Positions 60,013-64,000 of a stretch of 64,000 nucleotides of DNA are shown one piece after another. Made by a program: the position numbers and the translations under genes. A model generated the notes under the pieces. It saw only the letters and a list, made by a program, of their open reading frames with translations. It had not been told where the DNA came from and searched no databases. How positions within the stretch are numbered: position 1 is the stretch's first letter; each line of letters begins with the position of its first letter. The stretch is from Hymenobacter mellowenesis (GTDB lineage: Bacteria; Bacteroidota; Bacteroidia; Cytophagales; Hymenobacteraceae), in the NCBI RefSeq assembly GCF_030581005.1, contig NZ_JAUQSX010000006.1, positions 62,001-126,000 of the forward strand, given 5' to 3'.

Positions 60013-61055
60013 TACAGGGCCTCCCACGTGAGCGGAGTGCCGGGCTTGAGGTCCTTTACGGCTTTGCGGCCCAGCACCGTTTCCCAGTGCCGGGGCCAGA
60101 GGCCGTCGCCGGGACGAATGATTTTCAGGTTATCCGTCGTGAGTTCTTCGCCGGCTGCAATGGGTTTGGCCACGTAGATGCTGCGTTTGTAGAGGCGGCT
60201 TTTTTCTTCGCCCGTCTGGATGCAGAGCTGCACCCCGCCCAGCGCTTGGTGGGCGCGCTCGGTTTCTTCCACCAGCAGCTTCAGCTCGTGCGGTTCCAGC
60301 GAAAAGGCCGAATCCACGCCACCCTCGGCGCGGCTGGTGGTGAAGTGTTTCTCGATGACGCAGGCGCCCAAGGCCACGGCGGCCACGCTGGCGCCCACGC
60401 CCATGGTGTGGTCGCTCAGGCCGATGGGGCAGCCGAAGGTTTCGGCCAGCACCGGGATGGTGCGCAGGTTGGTGTTGGCCGGCGAGGCAGGGTAGGTGCT
60501 GGTGCATTTCAGCAGCACCAGCTCGCGGCAGCCGGCCTCGCGCAGCACTCGCACGGCGTCGTCAATCTCGGCCAGGGTGGCGGCGCCGGTGCTCACAATC
60601 ACGGGCTTGCCGGTGGCGGCCACCTTGCGTAGCAGCGGCCAATGGGCGTTTTCGAAGGAGGCGATTTTGTAGGCCGGCACGTCCAGCGTTTCCAGAAAAT
60701 CCACCGCCGTTTCATCAAACGGTGAGCTGAAGGCCAGCATGCCGTGTTGCCGGGCGCGGGCAAACAGCTCGGCGTGCCACTCCCAGGGCGTGTGCGCTTC
60801 CTGGTAGAGCTGGTACAGGTTCTTGCCCTCCCACAGCGACTGCCCTTCCTCGTCGATGGCAAAGCCGGTGTCCATCGTAATAGTATCGGCAGTGTAGGTC
60901 TGTAGCTTCAGGGCATCCACGCCGGCGGCGGCGGCGGCATCCACGAGGGCCAGGGCGCGTTCGAGGCTCTGGTTGTGGTTGCCCGACATTTCGGCGATGA
61001 TAAACGGCTTGTGCGCGGGACCCACGGGGCGGCCGCCAATGTTGATTTCAGTCAT
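60012..61055 (-). CDS. pseI: pseudaminic acid synthase
   Basis: A 347-residue enzyme that condenses a 2,4-diacetamido-trideoxy-altrose with phosphoenolpyruvate to pseudaminic acid. Blocks: FIIAEMSGNHNQSLERALAL, ALKLQTYTADTITMDT, PWEWHAELFARARQHGMLAF, SSPFDETAVDFLETLDVPAY, LKCTSTYPASPANTNLRTIP, IGLSDHTMG, IEKHFTTSR, then a C-terminal antifreeze-like SAF domain (RSIYVAKPIAAGEEL). AEMSGNHN and KLQTYTADT fit PseI rather than NeuB sialic acid synthase or LegI. The remaining Pse enzymes (PseB, C, F, G, H) are not in the window. ATG at 61053-61055. Confidence 0.92.
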   Translation of the reverse strand: MTEINIGGRPVGPAHKPFIIAEMSGNHNQSLERALALVDAAAAAGVDALKLQTYTADTITMDTGFAIDEEGQSLWEGKNLYQLYQEAHTPWEWHAELFARARQHGMLAFSSPFDETAVDFLETLDVPAYKIASFENAHWPLLRKVAATGKPVIVSTGAATLAEIDDAVRVLREAGCRELVLLKCTSTYPASPANTNLRTIPVLAETFGCPIGLSDHTMGVGASVAAVALGACVIEKHFTTSRAEGGVDSAFSLEPHELKLLVEETERAHQALGGVQLCIQTGEEKSRLYKRSIYVAKPIAAGEELTTDNLKIIRPGDGLWPRHWETVLGRKAVKDLKPGTPLTWEAL

Positions 61056-61143
61056 GTGCAGGTAAAGCCAAGAGGCGGCGTAAAGGTAATGCCTCGGACA
61101 GGCAAGCCTATTTCGCTGCGCCTTTACTTTGCGGTCCCCTGCT

Positions 61144-62505
61144 ATGGCTCTCCGTTTTTTCTTCCGTCAACTGGCCCGTGTGGCCCGCGCCCACCCGCAC
61201 ACCGTGCGGTGGCTGGCGGGCGGCGGAGTGGTTTGGGTGGGGCTGTGCTTCGCGCTGGGCTACCGCCTGCCGGCTTTCGACCGGCATCCGGACTGGCGCG
61301 GTTTTCCGGCGCTCAACAACCCGCATTTGGTGGTAGAGGAAATTCCCGACTCCATTTTCGGGCACCGGTACAGCCACCGTTTCCCCTACCCAAGCGAAGC
61401 GGCCACGGTTGTCAGGCGAGGTACATTGGCGGGGATGGACCCTGACTCAACGATGGAAATAACCAGCGGCTATGTGGTCCGAAAAGGATGGCTGGCAGGG
61501 CGGGACAGTGCCGTGGATTTAGAGATAACCGACGGTTTGGAATTTTATGACGACTACCGCCGCAATCTGAAAAACTTCCGTTCGCTCGGCTTTCAAGTAA
61601 CTGAAAACGAATTTGAATCTGACATTCACATGCACCTCTGGACAGGGGGCAACGACCCAGGCCGGCCCAGTGAGCCCTGGAGCCCCGGATTCTACCAATT
61701 GGGCTACGAGTATTTGCAGTTGAATTTTGGAGGCGAAACCGGGTTTTTCAAGGACCGGCAGTCCTCCATGTCCACTTCGCTCGACGGCTTCTACCAATAC
61801 AACCACCCCACCTCCCGCCAGGACACCCTGTACCTGCGCTACGGCCCCGACAACACCAATTACCGGGTGTACGTGAGTGCTCAACCCCAGCCCCGTGAGC
61901 TGGAATGGGCCGTGACCAATAACTCGCCCGATGAGGTGCAGTTCACGGTTCGCTACGCGCTGGATTCGCTGCCGCTAACCCAGGCAGAGCAAGCCCGCTT
62001 CACGCAGACGCACGAAGTCAGCCCGCCGGTCAACACCGCGGGGCGCGTCAGGGGATGGGGGCCCGTCGACCATGTAAGCTGGCACAACGGCCGGTGGTAC
62101 CGGGTGTTCGCTGTGGGCAGCGTAAACCCAATTTTCGGCTCGGACCCGCGCAGCCGGGTGGAGGTTATCGACCTGGCCGCCGGTGTCATCACCTACCGGC
62201 TGCCGTCGCATAGCTCACAGGGGTTGCTGCGCACCCCGGTGCTGGGCCGCCCCCCGAAATGGTGGTCGTGGGGCCTAAAATTGTCGCCGCCCATCATGAG
62301 CACCTGGCTTCGCGGCGAGGGAATGTACACGGTGCGGTGGCAAGGCGACCGATTAGCCGATATGTTCCGCCCCGACCGCTCCGTGCAGGAATACGACCTC
62401 GCTGCTCCTGACCGCTTCACCATTACAGTCGGTCCTAAGCTGAAGCCCGAACTCAGCCCATGGATGAGTTGTAAGTACGCCTTCCGCGACTTGGTTGGTC
62501 GGTGA
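61144..62505 (+). CDS. unknown protein, membrane-anchored
   Basis: A 453-residue protein with one N-terminal helix (LAGGGVVWVGLCFALGYRLP, residues about 24-43) then a large domain outside with Trp- and Tyr-rich beta segments (RYSHRFPYPSEAATVVRRGT, ESDIHMHLWTGGNDPGRPSE, YEYLQLNFGGETGFFKDRQS, RVYVSAQPQPRELEWAVTNN). Several Trp/Gly-rich turns suggest a glycan-binding or beta-propeller fold. I do not recognise a family. The ATG at 61144 is preferred to an upstream in-frame TTG at 61129. A TACTTTG resembling the -7 element ends 12 bases before the ATG. It is divergent from pseI. Confidence 0.6.
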   Translation: MALRFFFRQLARVARAHPHTVRWLAGGGVVWVGLCFALGYRLPAFDRHPDWRGFPALNNPHLVVEEIPDSIFGHRYSHRFPYPSEAATVVRRGTLAGMDPDSTMEITSGYVVRKGWLAGRDSAVDLEITDGLEFYDDYRRNLKNFRSLGFQVTENEFESDIHMHLWTGGNDPGRPSEPWSPGFYQLGYEYLQLNFGGETGFFKDRQSSMSTSLDGFYQYNHPTSRQDTLYLRYGPDNTNYRVYVSAQPQPRELEWAVTNNSPDEVQFTVRYALDSLPLTQAEQARFTQTHEVSPPVNTAGRVRGWGPVDHVSWHNGRWYRVFAVGSVNPIFGSDPRSRVEVIDLAAGVITYRLPSHSSQGLLRTPVLGRPPKWWSWGLKLSPPIMSTWLRGEGMYTVRWQGDRLADMFRPDRSVQEYDLAAPDRFTITVGPKLKPELSPWMSCKYAFRDLVGR

Positions 62506-62573
62506 GCAGCCGCAGCCCTTGCTCCCGGCAACGCTGGCCGCACCAGTTTGCCATAGTCAGTAACGGGGGCGGG

Positions 62574-63248
62574 TTAGCTTGCTAAATCAGCTATAAATTC
62601 CGCCGTCAGTTCATCCAAGGAATGAATGCTACGGTCGGCCGCGTGCGCCGCATCGGCTTCGAGGTGGGCGTAGTTGCCCCGCAGAATACGCACCGTTTTG
62701 AAGCCCAGCGGCTTGATGCCTACAAAATCCTTGCGCACGTTGTCGCCCACATAAATGACTTGGCCCGGCGCCACCCGCTCGCGGCGGCAAATCAGCTCGA
62801 ACACGTGCGGGTCGGGCTTGGCGCGGTGGCGGCCGTAGCGGTTGGTGAGGTAGGCGTGGCGCACCCGGCCGCCTAGGTTCAGCGCCGCCACCTTGCGCGC
62901 CTGCACTTCCTTGTGCCCGTCGGTCACGATGTAGAGCGGCCATGCAACAAAGCGGGTGAGGCAGCGCTCGGCGTCGGGGTACAGGCTTAGCTCAGGCTTG
63001 TGCTGGCGGTATGCGCGCAGGCAGGCGGCCACCAGCGTCTTGCTCCAGCGCCCATAGCGGCGCAGCACGTTATCGAACACCTGGCCCCGTCCCTGCGCAG
63101 CTTCTTCGGCAATCATGCCAGCGGCCAATGTTTCGGCAGGTACACTCAGCAGCGGGCTCAGAAATACCGCCACCGCCCGGAAGCCGCTGTGCACGTAGCT
63201 CAGCTCGGGGTAGAGCGTGTCGTCAAGGTCGAAAACGAGAACGGGCAT
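62574..63248 (-). CDS. HAD-family phosphatase
   Basis: A 224-residue enzyme with VFDLDDTLY (nucleophile Asp7 and acid Asp9), LYIVTDGHKEVQARKV (motif II), AYLTNRYGRHRAKPDPHVFE (Lys and context of motif III), and VIYVGDNVRKDFVGIKPLGF (motif IV). The cap region (about 15-95) is helical, type C1. Substrate open; in this locus a sugar-phosphate is the natural guess. Start ATG 63246-63248. A palindrome fills the gap of 108 bases to the ATP-grasp gene upstream. Confidence 0.85.
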   Translation of the reverse strand: MPVLVFDLDDTLYPELSYVHSGFRAVAVFLSPLLSVPAETLAAGMIAEEAAQGRGQVFDNVLRRYGRWSKTLVAACLRAYRQHKPELSLYPDAERCLTRFVAWPLYIVTDGHKEVQARKVAALNLGGRVRHAYLTNRYGRHRAKPDPHVFELICRRERVAPGQVIYVGDNVRKDFVGIKPLGFKTVRILRGNYAHLEADAAHAADRSIHSLDELTAEFIADLAS

Positions 63249-63252
63249 GGGC

Positions 63253-63360
63253 GTAAAGACGCAACATTTTGCGTCTCGTCGTTGAACGATAACGCTTGGA
63301 ATATTCGAGCGGCGCGGTTCCGCTCGTTCAACGACGAGACGCAAAATATTGCGTCTCTAC
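63253..63360. repeat. inverted repeat, AGACGCAA type, holding a stop codon
   Basis: Arms 63253-63288 and 63325-63360 pair over 36 bases with two mismatches. Each arm contains the small palindrome AGACGCAA-n-TTGCGTCT. The loop has a further hairpin, GAGCGG with CCGCTC (63307-63325). The right arm carries the stop codon of the ATP-grasp gene (TAG at 63359-63357, minus strand), and the left arm ends five bases before the HAD ATG, so the element fills the gap completely. Confidence 0.9.
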
Positions 63361-64000
63361 ACCGCTGTTACCACATCCGCGGCGGCGCGCACCTGCCGCA
63401 ACGGTTCCGCCGCCGGCCGGAACGGAAACTGCTGTAAATCAGCTCCCGCTGCTTCCTGTAAAAACCAGAAAAACGAATCGACCCCCGCCGCGATGCCCAG
63501 CGTGGACGCCCCGCCGAAACGGCAGTTGCACTCGATAAGGTGTAACTCGCCATCCGGCGTGAGCAGCGCCTGCAGCACCAGCGGCCCGTACAGGCCCAGC
63601 TTTTCCACGATGGGCAGGAGTCGCGCCGTCAGGGCCGGGTCGGGCAGAGTGGTGGTCACCTGCGACTCGCCCCGCACAATCACGTCGCGGGTGCGGGGCA
63701 CCAGGCCGCGCACCCGGCCCGCACGGTCCACATAGACATCCACGCTGATTTCCTGGCCTTGGATAAAGGGCTGAAAAACCGGCTCGTCCAGGGTGTGGGC
63801 GTGGGCCAGGGCGGCGGCTTCGGGCAGGTTCAGACCTAGGCTCAGGGAGCCGGCGCCGTGCCGCTCCTTCACCACGAAGCCCGTGGTGGCCGGGGTACCG
63901 GCCAGGGCATCGAGCCCCAAGGCAGTCGGAATAACCGGCAGGCCGTGCTGCTGACCAAAAACGGCAAACTCCACTTTGTCGAGGCAACGATGCACGGCCT
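63357..64000 (-). CDS. ATP-grasp domain protein, C-terminal part
   Basis: About 214 codons, open through the right edge of the window, with no stop before it. The visible part has LPVIPTALGLDALAGTPATT, FVVKERHGAGSLSLGLNLPE, EPVFQPFIQGQEISVDVYVD, KLGLYGPLVLQALLTPDGEL and IECNCRFGGASTLGIAAGVD, a carbamoyl-phosphate-synthase-like ATP-grasp fold whose Glu-x-Asn residues bind Mg-ATP. The LHLIECNCRFGGAST pattern is common in ligases of capsule and O-antigen loci. The product is unknown. Its stop codon lies inside the palindrome, and HAD follows on the same strand. Confidence 0.85.
   Translation of the reverse strand, partial: AVHRCLDKVEFAVFGQQHGLPVIPTALGLDALAGTPATTGFVVKERHGAGSLSLGLNLPEAAALAHAHTLDEPVFQPFIQGQEISVDVYVDRAGRVRGLVPRTRDVIVRGESQVTTTLPDPALTARLLPIVEKLGLYGPLVLQALLTPDGELHLIECNCRFGGASTLGIAAGVDSFFWFLQEAAGADLQQFPFRPAAEPLRQVRAAADVVTAV

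Noticed and set aside
1..64000. Prophage, insertion sequence or integron
   Set aside because: No transposase, integrase, terminase or attachment site was found; gene content is chromosomal throughout.

Overview
The window looks like chromosomal DNA from a Hymenobacter-like member of the Bacteroidota (Cytophagales). The composition is GC-rich. Gliding genes gldA, gldF, gldG and gldC are present. There are three proteins with type IX secretion (T9SS) C-terminal sorting signals. Several genes have the Bacteroidota promoter -7 element TAnnTTTG, and clear Shine-Dalgarno sites are rare. The genus assignment is inferred from protein content, not from a database search. No rRNA, tRNA, CRISPR array, prophage or transposase gene was seen.

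Layout. 1-6.2 kb: the start of a BLUF photoreceptor gene (minus strand, cut by the window edge), a DUF3078 outer-membrane protein, a TlpA-type thioredoxin, and a minus-strand sugar group (Gfo/Idh/MocA dehydrogenase, DegT aminotransferase, family 2 glycosyltransferase) joined to ftsE. 6.2-10 kb: fructose-6-phosphate aldolase, SRP RNA (ffs), a T9SS type A protein, guaA. 10-20 kb: a large T9SS type B protein, a glutamine amidotransferase, a minus-strand run (M1 metallopeptidase, a 93-residue protein, dgt, a 112-residue protein), then DUF1810, DUF1648 and DUF1361 proteins. 20-28 kb: an LpoA-like lipid-export or cell-wall candidate, hemL, a membrane protein, dcd, a Spy-like protein, gldC, dnaN. 28-34.5 kb: hutG and hutF (last steps of histidine breakdown by the formylglutamate route), an AT-richer orphan gene, gldG-gldF-gldA. 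34.5-45 kb: two short-chain dehydrogenases, a DUF2807 lipoprotein candidate, a GldL-like membrane protein, mlaE-mlaF, a YfiT/DinB thiol transferase, a bifunctional nuclease with a UVR motif, etfA/etfB, a TPR protein, a DUF937 protein. 44-53.5 kb: a heavy-metal RND efflux set (CzcC, CzcB, CzcA and a second CzcA). 53.6-64 kb: a surface-glycan locus with flippase, polysaccharide deacetylase, LamG/T9SS protein, putative GT-B glycosyltransferase, pseudaminic acid synthase (pseI), an unknown membrane-anchored protein, a HAD phosphatase and a partial ATP-grasp protein.

The most striking non-coding signal is the density of intergenic palindromes. I count nine copies of one 90-105 bp family whose arms read roughly GTCATGCTGAGCGCAGYCGA, with stems up to 35 bp and in five copies a small AT-rich loop centred on AATTAATT. 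At least five other inverted-repeat types are also present. Several sit inside operons (etfB/etfA, gldA/gldF, czcC/czcB, czcB/czcA), and two supply the stop codon of the neighbouring gene. A second signal is a pair of -7 promoter elements placed exactly five bases from the ATG of guaA and of the gene at 23625, which predicts leaderless mRNAs.
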